Positions 36,701-42,940 of a DNA stretch of 64,000 bases are shown one piece after another. The notes beneath the pieces were generated by a model. The model was not told the DNA's origin and made no database searches. It worked only from the letters and a program-made list of their open reading frames with translations. This DNA comes from a bacterium (GTDB lineage Bacteria > UBP6 > UBA1177): contig JAGCUA010000002.1 in assembly GCA_017963125.1 (NCBI GenBank), positions 40,356 through 104,355 of the forward strand, given 5' to 3'. Position numbers and translations under genes: made by a program. Each line of letters opens with the position of its first letter. Positions within the stretch are counted from its first letter, which is position 1.

Positions 36701-37884
36701 ACATTGATCGTTCCTGTCAACTTTTCAAGAAAGAAAAGGATCGTCGAGGAATCTTCCGAAATCATGATCGGATCGCCGCCGTCGTCATTGTTCCCGCCCA
36801 TTATCGGATCGCCGCTGTAAACGAGTTTTGCGCGGACCGTGTATTCGCCTGGATCGGTGCTTTTGAACTTGTGTGTCGCCGCTTCGGCAGTGTTGTTCAT
36901 GACAGTCCATGTGATTTTGAAATTTTCCGCAACCACACTGCTGCCGCCTTCGATATTGAGCGTCACTTCGTTGCTGTCTGGATTTGCAACATTTATGAGA
37001 ACTTCCTTTTTGTCAGCCGCGATTTTGAAGCCGTAGAAAAATTTATAGAACTCGCGTCCGTCGGTTTTCTTGATATCTGCCGCAATCTTTTCAGAAAGGG
37101 TTTTTGAATCGGTCGTATTGAGATAAGCTGAAAGAAGTCTGAGTCCTTCTTCGATGCCCGAAAGCTGGGAATAATCGAGCTCGCCGAGCCATTTTCCCGT
37201 TCCGAGTTTGGCGTATGCCCTGACTGCCGTTTCGCTTTTGCGGATGTCGGTGCAGTTTTTGTCGAGCAGGTAAGCCGCGTTCGTGATTTCCGAAATATTT
37301 GCAACGTGGTCGCTTAAGCCTTTGAAGCAGCTTACGATATCATTTGCTTTGACGCAGTAGGTCCTGCTTGCCGAAATGTTGGCGTTGAAGCTGAATTTTC
37401 CGTTTGCATCGGTAGTTGCAGATGATATTTCATCGGTTTTTCCGCATTCCACAAGAGTCGCCTTGACATTGGAAATTGTGCTTCCTGTCTGAAGGATACC
37501 GCTTATTTTGTGGTTTTCTGTCACTTCGGGTTGCTCAGGATCGTCGTTGTCAGGAGTATCGTTATCATCGTCACCGCCCGGAATATCGTTATCCGTTGTT
37601 CCTGTATCCGAATCGGTGTCGTTGTCTGTAATGCCGGTATCCGAAGTGTCGGAGTCGGAATCATCCTTTTCAGAAGCCGTATCGGAATCATCTTTATCAT
37701 CCGGTTCGTCTGTGTCGGGTTCATCGGGTTTTTCGGTGTCGCTGGCATCATCAGAATCAGCATCGGTAGTGTCTTCATCGCTGATAACGTCACCGTCGTT
37801 TGCAGGGGTTTCCTTTTTGCTCCCGCCGCAAGCGAGCATGAAAACCAAACTCAGCATTGCAAGAAAAACCAGCAGTTTTTTCAT
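27778..37884 (-). CDS. Giant modular lipoprotein with eight DUF1566 domains
   Basis: 3368 residues; lipobox 'MLACGG' (Cys19); start ATG with AGGAGGAG. In order: acidic Asp/Thr/Ser linker (~25-125); carboxypeptidase-regulatory-like fold (~127-215); an Ig/PKD-like segment; a ZU5-like region into which iterated GDPIM peptides are inserted (~355-575); an unrecognised, mostly helical region (~600-1000); another regulatory-like fold ('SYTIDAFADGYYGKN'); Myxococcus-type Cys-rich repeats ('CGNGIIDAGEEC', 'CGDGIIDPGEGC', ~1238-1345); then four repeated modules (~1450-3120), each with an 'ICTG..C' Cys-rich lead, two DUF1566 domains (WRLP motif) and EGF-like modules ('CNATPCAGI'); and a C-terminal jelly-roll-like domain. 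Probably a surface-displayed binding or adhesion protein. The frame is intact over 10.1 kb. Confidence 0.88.
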   Translation of the reverse strand: MKKLLVFLAMLSLVFMLACGGSKKETPANDGDVISDEDTTDADSDDASDTEKPDEPDTDEPDDKDDSDTASEKDDSDSDTSDTGITDNDTDSDTGTTDNDIPGGDDDNDTPDNDDPEQPEVTENHKISGILQTGSTISNVKATLVECGKTDEISSATTDANGKFSFNANISASRTYCVKANDIVSCFKGLSDHVANISEITNAAYLLDKNCTDIRKSETAVRAYAKLGTGKWLGELDYSQLSGIEEGLRLLSAYLNTTDSKTLSEKIAADIKKTDGREFYKFFYGFKIAADKKEVLINVANPDSNEVTLNIEGGSSVVAENFKITWTVMNNTAEAATHKFKSTDPGEYTVRAKLVYSGDPIMGGNNDDGGDPIMISEDSSTILFFLEKLTGTINVSDMSKDISKYIDNGIYAVIPKNTVIKKNGNKLNTLTYQVLTAGDGSQVSKIDFGPDGTVFTGDSMYFVYELGTVFGGDPIMLAAKAVNSDGSSEVLQSAGGDPIMLTESGNPMMFSAGGDPIMHIARSSGGDPIMYSAGGDPIMISDGSDPVGAAAGGDPIMIPVDSETSRIAAGDPIMLGTSSSVMISKTGHFSEFLINANSLPVSVEALVARWCDGSYYHGYSPIEFIKKGVTDNDPGNTLLPYLTCQNDMKFGELGNDLYELINKQVGFQRNLNLIENIYYISEFYNRMMTKKNNGEVAAAKNGLELRSLLASLFTATTSYNRSATLADLFDSSKIPLTYNGNTPADYSADAQKAVTGLSEVNDKYVATKKDVMIFANYVTTSQKGPDFSGVTSVLTPDKFVCAWFNPDTAPQNCSKVYKLNGEGHVSIGSTAITVSDAEKIFEKFFMPMNSRLTNEEKLGLFRTYYLVLKYIGTVFYGGDKVDTLNKNLLKTAYLIFDGIDRNMNAVRITDTFDAAANTVQVFENGELETKPYLNRLSSLTDLISLDVATAANVEKVLINTVGFAYDKVTQNTRTYYDPVGDPIENSIILTPGELPAGIKPLKDLIGSNDIDSLGNVTGKMTIVVNSKISGETYTTQKTYEFLINDLSEGIDSKPLPSNLLIRLEDASGNPIDTSKNPGIILNPGGKTFYPNEENEDGEIKIENLAPASYTIDAFADGYYGKNVGVNLPENATIGVTVKLDEELNSSSEALLTVKVSIGTLKHPDKVYIQIYDQDMELVGNEAAKFNEISNGYDDVTFDIDFGRYTLLAVGEEMYNYIEAITVGETETVKEITVVAKNACGNGIIDAGEECETGDLTSTEVRCGDVFHASTNPDNKAVCNKTTCVYDKAACGAPTYSNCGDGIIDPGEGCDGGSKSCSEILGVSAKGTAPCRTNCSDWETAGNCSRTSEYCGDENLPLHAIWNDGIGRFTQIHNGSSWLPEEKEAAYGTTRDECLFSCDKGYKWDDATQQCLADPLSLGNICTGQMSCFDNGSETECPAYGKLFFGQDWQYAEVGYCTPKSFSQKGTSPQLIVVDDFTHYQWHKIASTSAKSWDEAQYECNNSTYGGKQLYWRLPSPAELLTIIDSGAENQVLADIFTTSGHTFWAAEDNGNSENAWRIDDNGALMSVAKTTPNYFICVHNEYEVPAERFTAAAETVTDNFSGLIWQKQYASSKSWAEALTYCEEVSTGGKFDWRLPNRNELASLIDFNGTNGFDGIPAQVFWTSTTAADPTASTGSSSTGSETAGAKAWTVGFGSGAIASDGKSETHYVLCVRSENDCIGSDCVDACDFDPCRNIKNSTGVCTATGGTFTCGCKSRFHWNNSRCELDTVIHSNCDLSSLPKHGKWNIYSSIDQTCDDEDDCDWYPTLIGQYNETPNPNECRFICNTDYVWNGDDCVGKTQIVNCGSVNDLPDDNMHWHYDQIVQQWVCNDAETNCHWDIGTEAAFSEDPVENRCRYKCNEHYTWDGNSTCVADKQTVNCDDESLIDNASWWNGSIEQTWDGNDWAPSNTGSYSKTALNNECRFKCNDGYFWDGNGCVNPCNATSCSGIANSTGVCNATGTADYTCECAEGYYWWDNHGCIDKKPLALGNICTGQTKCYDNSKEITCPAEGEDFYGQSSQYAANGTCVNRNFSLNDSVENEPTVFDNNTGLEWQKNFSTATLFSMNAAVDHCESLEYGGHSDWRLPTLYEMAALLDYSQGKLASLNADTSYLWISTFISEELGTWIWVPWYRTWDMSVNYGYALAVCVRGNKMPAAEFTVSEIAGDEIVKDNTTGLMWQKTTAYAYNYDTGLQDEPWLDDALSYCENLDYAGFSDWRLPNANELTSVIQAPNTLFGEGSESRHFWSSDTKVEDESVAYIWGTSETYGMLPTLSYKSNYSGTYINTRCVRSGLCGEDKFWNGSECVAPCSASSCGGADHAVCVPKSYDSFVCTCDNAGEGYFWSGTACVNPCNATPCAGILHSTHVCTPTDWNTHTCGCESGYFWDGNQCVPITLGRICTGLDKCYNDSGNTINCPAQGENFFGQDYQYAQLGYCVPRSFRDETVSDQTVRVDDNLGLAWVAGSETYDWNEAKTLCENLASRNYAGRNDWRLPTVKEIFSYIDHSYLYYNNIEDSFWTSDLSGEDYAYTVSLHFKYTQTDDKTDSNKTFCVSGNKIAEANLTQTTVTVGGNDYELVTDSTTRLIWQKNPSESKKTWKNALKYCEDSNDAGLSNWRLPNIHELISLLNDRETIDAPASDFPGTIYGYLVSSSIWRQGSADASTVYLDSGYISYHPTDNGNYVLCVHNDPCMEGKFWNGSACVNPCDADPCGSGAEAECIPESYDSYKCECHNADDGYFWNGSTCVNPCDTASCADVPYSTHECIPTDWNTHSCSCESGYFYEGSLCIPITFGRICTGLNSCYDKSGQIDCPAQGEDFFGQDAQYAKLGFCAPRSLRIETISGDEVVIDDNLGLEWQKEPGSLSDWYNAEYYCEHLNYAGHGNWRLPTRKEFFSLRDPNASSSNYFLWTSEIPNDENYKDDMVYVSENSYSYSYAGKNNEYYVRCVSGNNTMPDADLYSFTVTAGGNSYEIVTDSTTRLIWQKNPGESKKTWKDALSYCENLNYAGLTNWRLPNSNEFYSLLDYDFEITGETWPYFWTSSSSVYGGEALDYSSANMTSMTAKQSVLCVHSDICEEGKFWDGSACVENPCNANPCGTDESTCTPKTSVDYECGCKNEGYFWDDHESRCINPCNQCLAGPHSTGECTATAWNQYVCGCEEGYAGINHPCTEASSSFEETSLTSTSTIYSSYYFNMSLGTSKEYWSKSSSLGGYTGNYALCSNNSGYSNSNSGMTIHLNMPADGTVSFYIKGKCHASDYFSIYYIQNGSYSVSWIDTRNMSTDPETQTRGWSNWTRQTINLSAGNNTLILTYSKDSKDNGGDDRFCIDDLSINFN
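36160..36820 (-). repeat. Iterated GDPIM peptide array within giant lipoprotein
   Basis: Nine exact GDPIM peptides and one GNPMM variant, usually preceded by Gly or Ala-Gly ('SAGGDPIM'), at residues ~355-575. Spacing is irregular (about 8-70 residues). Codons differ between copies (GAT/GAC, CCG/CCC/CCT, ATC/ATT) while the peptide stays fixed, except two copies that share a ~24-nt block, one of which may be a recent duplication. I know of no domain defined by this peptide. Confidence 0.85.
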
Positions 37885-37981
37885 TTTCTCCTCCTGTATT
37901 TTGCGCGCATTCTTGAGGTCTTCAGGTCCTTAGGATCCTCATGGTCGCGTGCCATAAAAATTTTTCAAAAAAAACCGCATT

Positions 37982-38009
37982 ATTATAAAAATTTTAAACA
38001 TAAAGGCAA
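37982..38009 (-). promoter_or_regulatory. Sigma70-type promoter for giant lipoprotein
   Basis: On the minus strand: TTGCCT (38004-38009), 16-bp spacer, TATAAT (37982-37987, perfect), followed by AATGCGG. It leaves a ~90-nt 5' leader before the ATG at 37884; no riboswitch-like structure is recognised in it. Confidence 0.55.
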
Positions 38010-38086
38010 GATTTTGTGAGACTTGGACAGGGTACTTTTAAATAGAAGAAATCACTAAATAATTTTTTATTCCACTAAAAATGGAG

Positions 38087-39106
38087 TCAGTTTTTGACTC
38101 TTCCGAGCTGTCCGCAGGCTGCAAGTTTGTCTCCGCCGCGCGATTTTCTGATGAGTGCAGTGACGTTTTTCGCGATCAGGATATTCTGGAAATCGATGAT
38201 CTTTTTCATCGGTGTCGGCTCGAAAGCGGCTCCGTCAAAGGTGTTGAAGGGGATGAGGTTGACTTTTGCATCGTATCTTTTCGCGATTTTTGCGAGTTTT
38301 TCGGCATCTTCCGGAGTGTCGTTGAAATTTTTGAGCATGACATACTCCAAAACGACCATTTTCCGCGAAATCGGGTAGGAGTCTATCGCTTTCAGCAATT
38401 CTTTCAGCGGATATTTTTTGTTTATCGGCATGATTTTATTGCGTTTTTCATCAGTCACGGCGTGAAGGGAAACTGCGAGATTGACTTTCGTCTTTTCGCC
38501 GAGTTCAACGATTTTGTCTGCGATCCCCGAAGTCGAGACGGTGATTTTTCTGTTCGAGAAGTTGAAGCAGAAGTCGTCAAGGAGGATTTCTATCGAATCG
38601 AGCAGGTTTCTGAAGTTGAGGAGCGGTTCTCCCATTCCCATGAAAACCAAGTTCGTGATCTTCTGTCCGCGCTCTTCGGAAGCAATCTGTGCCGCGAGGA
38701 CCTGACCGTTGATTTCAGAAACCGTTAGATCCCGCTTGAAACCGAGGCTTCCTGTGCGGCAGAAGGCGCAGTGCAGAGGGCATCCCGCCTGAGTCGAGAC
38801 GCAGAGTGTGCAGCGTGATTCTTCCGGAATGATGACCGTTTCGACCACGTTTCCGTCGGAAAGTCTGAAAGCGAGTTTCTGCGTGCCGTCGGACGAGGTG
38901 AAGACTTCTTCAGGCTGCATCGGCGTGATCGTGAAAAGTTCCGCAAGTTTCGTGCGGTCGTCTTTGCTGATGTTGCTCATTTCATCGAATGAAAAGACTC
39001 TTTTCTGATAGATCCACTGAGTTATCTGCGTTGCCCTGAATTTTGCAAAGCCGTTTTCAATCAGGGCATTTTCTAAATTTTTCCTTGTAATATCAAATAT
39101 TTCCAT
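38087..39106 (-). CDS. rlmN: 23S rRNA/tRNA adenine-C2 methyltransferase
   Basis: A 339-residue radical-SAM enzyme that methylates A2503 of 23S rRNA and A37 of some tRNAs. The cluster motif is 'GCPLHCAFC' (CxxxCxxC) within 'LCVSTQAGCPLHCAFCRTG'. 'VFMGMGEPLLNF' and the ending 'KLAACGQLG', which holds the C-terminal catalytic Cys, complete the RlmN signature. N-terminal 'RATQITQWIYQKRVFSFDEM' matches the accessory domain. Two bases separate its start from the prepilin peptidase stop upstream, so the two are co-transcribed. Confidence 0.96.
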   Translation of the reverse strand: MEIFDITRKNLENALIENGFAKFRATQITQWIYQKRVFSFDEMSNISKDDRTKLAELFTITPMQPEEVFTSSDGTQKLAFRLSDGNVVETVIIPEESRCTLCVSTQAGCPLHCAFCRTGSLGFKRDLTVSEINGQVLAAQIASEERGQKITNLVFMGMGEPLLNFRNLLDSIEILLDDFCFNFSNRKITVSTSGIADKIVELGEKTKVNLAVSLHAVTDEKRNKIMPINKKYPLKELLKAIDSYPISRKMVVLEYVMLKNFNDTPEDAEKLAKIAKRYDAKVNLIPFNTFDGAAFEPTPMKKIIDFQNILIAKNVTALIRKSRGGDKLAACGQLGRVKN

Positions 39107-39108
39107 TT

Positions 39109-39975
39109 TTACCAGCCGAAAAATAATGAAAGCATTGAATTTATGATTTCAGTCGGAAGCAGGAACATAACGAGGCCTCCGAAAGCGAGGAACGGGCCGA
39201 AATAGATCGCGTGTTCGACATCCTTTTCCTCTTTTGAATTGAGGTCTTCAGCCGAAATGTTGCCGGCAATACGCTTTTTGCCGAAGATAAGTTTCGCTGC
39301 GAGGTAGAATATTATCCCGCCGAGAGAAGCAATGAGAAGGATGAACGGGATCAGGACCGGACCGGTGAATGCGCCGATCGCGGCAAGAATGTAGACATCG
39401 CCGAGCCCCATGCCGATTTTCTTTGTTACGAGATAGAAAAGAAGTATCGCCAGAAGCAGAAATCCCGCTCCGACGCCGATTCCGATGAGCGATTCCTGCC
39501 AAGTGATTGTCGGTTCGAAAAAGCTCCACAAAATTCCCATGAAAACCGGAGGAATTATAACTTTTGAATAGACGAACTGCGTTTTGTAGTCGATCGCCGC
39601 AGTCACAACGAGTGCCGAAATGAAATAAAGCGGCAGTATCAGGCGCGGATGAAGCCCGAATTTAAGAAACGCGAAAAGATATAAAAATGCGTTCAGAAGC
39701 TCGATCACAGGGTAAATCAGCGAAATTTTCTCACCGCAGCCTGAACATTTTCCGCGGAGAAAAAGCCAGCTGAAAACCGGAATATTCTCATACCACGTTA
39801 TTTTGTGACCGCATTTCGTGCATGAACTCGGCGGGAAAACTATGCTTTTGCCAAGCGGGATGCGGTAGATGCAGACGTTGAGAAAACTTCCGAAGAGAAG
39901 CCCGTAAATAAAGACGAAAGCGACCGAAAACGGCATGAAACGCTTTGAATTGAGAATAAAGAAAAGATCTTCCAT
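39109..39975 (-). CDS. Type IV prepilin peptidase / N-methyltransferase
   Basis: A 288-residue polytopic inner-membrane aspartyl protease (PilD/GspO family) that cleaves type III signal peptides of pilins and pseudopilins. It has the N-terminal methylase-type domain with two CxxC pairs ('SCTKCGHKITWYEN', 'GKCSGCGEKISL') and the peptidase Asp sites 'AAIDYKTQ' and 'GLGDVYILAAIGAF'. About eight TM segments. No pilin or secretion genes are in the window, so its substrates lie elsewhere. Promoter candidate at 40003-40030. Confidence 0.93.
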   Translation of the reverse strand: MEDLFFILNSKRFMPFSVAFVFIYGLLFGSFLNVCIYRIPLGKSIVFPPSSCTKCGHKITWYENIPVFSWLFLRGKCSGCGEKISLIYPVIELLNAFLYLFAFLKFGLHPRLILPLYFISALVVTAAIDYKTQFVYSKVIIPPVFMGILWSFFEPTITWQESLIGIGVGAGFLLLAILLFYLVTKKIGMGLGDVYILAAIGAFTGPVLIPFILLIASLGGIIFYLAAKLIFGKKRIAGNISAEDLNSKEEKDVEHAIYFGPFLAFGGLVMFLLPTEIINSMLSLFFGW

Positions 39976-40002
39976 AAAAACCTCCGCAGCAAAAGACCGA
40001 AA

Positions 40003-40030
40003 ATTTTCAATATAACGGCGAAAATGTCAA
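40003..40030 (-). promoter_or_regulatory. Sigma70-type promoter for prepilin peptidase-rlmN
   Basis: On the minus strand: TTGACA (40025-40030, perfect), 16-bp spacer, GAAAAT (40003-40008, weaker), 28 bp from the ATG at 39975. Confidence 0.42.
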
Positions 40031-40049
40031 TAAAGACGGCGCCGGATCT

Positions 40050-40135
40050 TTGTCGATATTCCGGAATAACGGTATTTCGTTATACTGCCGCCGCCAATTC
40101 TTGTCGATATTTCGATATACCGGTATTTCGTTATA
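40050..40135. repeat. Tandem 35-bp repeat with 51-bp period
   Basis: Two copies, 40050-40084 and 40101-40135, both beginning TTGTCGATATT and ending GGTATTTCGTTATA, each followed by a GCCGCC- or GGCGGC-containing stretch. Internal inverted repeats (ATAACG..CGTTAT; CGGTAT..ATACCG) could form hairpins. It lies in the 237-bp divergent gap between the prepilin peptidase and rdgB. No gene is present there. Confidence 0.75.
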
Positions 40136-40212
40136 CCGACGGCGGCAAAGAAATTTATTTTTTTATCGCTTTTCTTTAAAATCCTGCGTCAAATTTGTTT
40201 CAGGAGGAGAAA

Positions 40213-40800
40213 ATGAAAATAGTTTTTGCATCTACAAACCGCGGAAAACTGCGGGAGGCTGCTGAAATCTTCAATGGTTTCGAGATCGTTCCGATAAGCG
40301 CTTTTCCGACTTGGACCGCTCCGGAAGAGACTGGTTCGACTTTTTTGCAGAATGCTGTGCTGAAGGCTGAAGCTGCGGCAAAGGCTGCGCCTGATTCGAT
40401 CGTTCTGGCTGACGATTCAGGTCTTGTTGTTCCCGCTTTGAACGGCGCTCCCGGCATTTTTTCGGCCCGTTTTTCTGCGGAAGGGACCGATGCCGCGAAC
40501 AGAAAAAAACTGCTTGACGGACTTGCCGGAGTTGTAGACAGAAGCGCATACTTCCTTTGCACTGCAGTCCTTATTTTTCCTGATAAAACGGTGATCGCCG
40601 CCGAAGGAAGATGCTTCGGGAGAATAATCGAAGCCGGGCGCGGAGAAAACGGTTTCGGTTATGACCCGATTTTTGTGCCGGATAATTACGAAAAGACTCT
40701 GGCCGAGCTTTCCGAAGAAGAGAAAAACGCGATCAGCCACAGAGGAAGGGCTTTTCGAAAACTGATCGGTACCGCCGGTCTTCTCGGGATCTCGAGATAA
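40213..40800 (+). CDS. rdgB: XTP/dITP diphosphatase (Ham1/RdgB)
   Basis: A 195-residue cytosolic house-cleaning enzyme that hydrolyses ITP, dITP and XTP. Motifs: 'FASTNRGKLREA' at the N-terminus, 'VLADDSGLVVPALNGAPG' with the catalytic Asp pair, 'SARFS', 'GENGFGYDPIFVP' and 'SHRGRAFRKL'. The ATG at 40213 after AGGAGGAG is chosen; residues upstream do not fit the family. A -10-like TAAAAT followed by CCTGCG is at about 40177. Confidence 0.95.
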   Translation: MKIVFASTNRGKLREAAEIFNGFEIVPISAFPTWTAPEETGSTFLQNAVLKAEAAAKAAPDSIVLADDSGLVVPALNGAPGIFSARFSAEGTDAANRKKLLDGLAGVVDRSAYFLCTAVLIFPDKTVIAAEGRCFGRIIEAGRGENGFGYDPIFVPDNYEKTLAELSEEEKNAISHRGRAFRKLIGTAGLLGISR

Positions 40801-40837
40801 CGGGATCTCAAATCCTGAAGCGCCGCTTTCATTTTTT

Positions 40838-40865
40838 TTGACTTTTGAAGGCTCTTCAATATAAA
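40838..40865 (+). promoter_or_regulatory. Sigma70-type promoter for yfgM-like/bamB-like pair
   Basis: TTGACT (40838-40843), 16-bp spacer, TATAAA (40860-40865), then GGCTCG, 43 bp upstream of the ATG at 40908. Confidence 0.55.
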
Positions 40866-40907
40866 GGCTCGTTTTTTTGTTTTAATTTCTATTTTTTGGA
40901 GGAAATT

Positions 40908-41648
40908 ATGGCTTTAAAGCTTAGAGGAGCAAGAAAAGCTAAGAAAAAAGAGCTTGAAACGGCGGCAAATATTGTTGAAAATGACGCTTTTCAGGAACAG
41001 GGAAAAAAGGTCGTCCTGGAACATCCTTACTTTATTTTCGGTTGTGTTGCTGCGATAGTCGTTGTCGTTATCGTTGCAATGCTTATTTCGACGGCAGTCA
41101 AATCGGCATCCGATGCAAAATCTGTTGAATATGCGGCAGCTACGGAACTTCTTGACAAGGCTGACGACGATTCTTCGGAAAATGCGAAAGCGACCTATGA
41201 ACAGGCTCTTGCAGCTTTCGACAAAGTTATAAAAAATCAGTCAGGTTCGATGAATGCGGCTGCTTCGATGGTTTTCTCAGGCCGTATTTATAAGGAAAGC
41301 ATGAATAACTGCGACAAGGCAGTAGACTTCTTCAGACAGGCCCGCAACAGCGGAAAACTTGATACGGACATCCGTTTCGTAGCTTACGAAGGCGAGGCAA
41401 TGTGCTACTTCGATAAAGGCGATTACGAAAAAGCGGCAGGTCTTTGGAAGGAATGGCTCAACCAGAAGACCGATATTTATAAGGATTACGCGCTTTACTA
41501 CACCGGCATGACCTATGAAAAACTCGGAAAAGCCGATGAAGCTGCTGTATATTACAACAGACTGAAAAACGAATATCCGAAGAGTATTCTTCTCGCAAAA
41601 ATAACGGGCAAAGTTACAACAAAAGAGCCTGAAAAAGCACAGAATTAA
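40908..41648 (+). CDS. YfgM-like TPR membrane protein
   Basis: About 246 residues: a charged cytosolic N-terminus, one TM helix (about residues 43-65, 'GCVAAIVVVVIVAMLIS'), then a periplasmic helical domain with TPR-type pairs ('KATYEQALAAFDKVI', 'CDKAVDFFRQAR', 'AGLWKEWLNQ', 'KLGKADEAAVYYNRL'). This is the layout of YfgM, a translocon-associated chaperone partner of PpiD in E. coli. GGAGGAAATT precedes the ATG. The stop overlaps the next start by one base; the next gene is BamB-like, matching the yfgM-bamB order of Gammaproteobacteria. Function is inferred from topology and synteny. Confidence 0.75.
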   Translation: MALKLRGARKAKKKELETAANIVENDAFQEQGKKVVLEHPYFIFGCVAAIVVVVIVAMLISTAVKSASDAKSVEYAAATELLDKADDDSSENAKATYEQALAAFDKVIKNQSGSMNAAASMVFSGRIYKESMNNCDKAVDFFRQARNSGKLDTDIRFVAYEGEAMCYFDKGDYEKAAGLWKEWLNQKTDIYKDYALYYTGMTYEKLGKADEAAVYYNRLKNEYPKSILLAKITGKVTTKEPEKAQN

Positions 41649-42859
41649 TGTTTCCGCGCAAATTTTTCCCCATTTTTTTCATTTTTTTATTTTCGCTTCC
41701 GGTTTATGCCGAATTTAACGAATTTGCCGGACCTGAAGGCAGAGCTCCTGAATTTGTAAGGAAAAAAGAGCCTCTTCTTGCGATAGAATGGGCTGTTCCG
41801 CTGAAAAAGAATCAGGTCCAGGTAAACAGACGCGAAGAGGCCGGCGTGACTATTTTCGGAGAATATCTGCTTGTCGCTACGAGGGCAGGAGAGCTTCATC
41901 TTTTCGGAAAGAACGGAGAACTCAAACTGACTGCCGTTTTTGAAGGCGAATGCACCGTGGCTCCGGTTGCGGTCGATGAAACTCACGCGCTTGTCTCTGT
42001 CTCAAATTCGGTCTTTCTGATGGAACTCGTAACTGAAAAAAAAGGGAAAAAAACGCAGTACAGCTGGAAGATCCTTTGGAATATAGCCGGAAAGGCGACA
42101 GTCGCGGCACAGCCTTTCGTTTACGAAGACAAATTCGTACTTATCCAGTTCCACGACAGCGTGATATATGTCGTTGACAAGGAGAACGGCGAACTCAAAA
42201 ACATGTACAGCGACTATGAGAACAACGAGGAACTCTCTGTTGTCCGCCTTGCTCCGCCGGTCGTGGTCGACGGAAAGATCGTTTTCGGTTTTTCAGACGG
42301 AACTATTACCTTTTTCATGCTGCGCGATGAAGGAAAGGTCGATCTGATCCCTTACTACAAGTTTAAAACAGCGAACTCGATGAAAAGGTTCGAAAAACGC
42401 GATTTCTTCGATATCCTTTCCTTTACCACTATCGAAGATTCGATTCTTTTTTCGGGTGGAGAATACGGCGGCGTGATCGTTGACGGAAAACCGGTAAAAC
42501 TTGAAAACATGGAGGATCTCGAGCTTTTCAAATACGAAAACGGCTTCGCAGGTTTCGGCCGCCGCGGGATTTTTCTTTTCGACGGAGACGGAAAATTCAA
42601 GACCCAGCCTTTCAAGTCGATGAATTATGTTACGAATCTTGTTGCGGGCAACGGTTTCGCAGTCGCGATGACTTCCGGCGAAGGTCCGATGCTGGGCGAT
42701 ACCGACGCGTTTATTTACCTGCTTTCCCCTGATTTTACGAAGATACATTACTCAATGATGATACCGAACGGTGTTTCGAGCAACGCGGTATGCGACAAAA
42801 GCTCTTTATACTTTGTTTCGGACATGGGGGTTCTGTATAAATTTAAAGTGTTAAAATAA
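41648..42859 (+). CDS. BamB-like PQQ-type beta-propeller protein
   Basis: A 403-residue exported protein with a signal peptide ending near 'LPVYAEFN' (no lipobox, unlike E. coli BamB). The body shows repeating propeller blades: 'GEYLLVATRAGELHLFGKNG', 'YEDKFVLIQFHDSVIYVVD', 'DGKIVFGFSDGTITFF' and 'KSSLYFVSDMGVLYKF'. Coupled by a TAATG overlap to the YfgM-like gene, so a role in outer-membrane protein assembly is plausible. Other PQQ-like propellers cannot be excluded. Confidence 0.72.
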   Translation: MFPRKFFPIFFIFLFSLPVYAEFNEFAGPEGRAPEFVRKKEPLLAIEWAVPLKKNQVQVNRREEAGVTIFGEYLLVATRAGELHLFGKNGELKLTAVFEGECTVAPVAVDETHALVSVSNSVFLMELVTEKKGKKTQYSWKILWNIAGKATVAAQPFVYEDKFVLIQFHDSVIYVVDKENGELKNMYSDYENNEELSVVRLAPPVVVDGKIVFGFSDGTITFFMLRDEGKVDLIPYYKFKTANSMKRFEKRDFFDILSFTTIEDSILFSGGEYGGVIVDGKPVKLENMEDLELFKYENGFAGFGRRGIFLFDGDGKFKTQPFKSMNYVTNLVAGNGFAVAMTSGEGPMLGDTDAFIYLLSPDFTKIHYSMMIPNGVSSNAVCDKSSLYFVSDMGVLYKFKVLK

Positions 42860-42871
42860 TGGAAAATTTTC

Positions 42872-42899
42872 TTGCAATATCGAAAAAAATGAATAGAAA
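42872..42899 (+). promoter_or_regulatory. Sigma70-type promoter for HU/IHF gene
   Basis: TTGCAA (42872-42877), 16-bp spacer, TAGAAA (42894-42899), followed by AGAGCGG, 41 bp upstream of the ATG at 42941. Confidence 0.48.
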
Positions 42900-42940
42900 A
42901 GAGCGGCTTTTTTGGAGTAAGACTTTTTATGGAGGAGTGA

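Noticed and set aside
36160..36820. Regularly recurring short DNA words that could pass as a CRISPR array
   Set aside because: The repeats are only ~15-24 nt, unevenly spaced, vary at third codon positions and lie in frame within a long coding sequence; they encode a peptide repeat.
39109..39975. A type IV pilus or type II secretion locus
   Set aside because: Only the prepilin peptidase is present; no pilin, ATPase or secretin gene lies nearby.
40050..40265. Small open frame over the tandem repeats before rdgB
   Set aside because: Its first half is the translated tandem repeat and its second half is out of frame with rdgB; no RBS.
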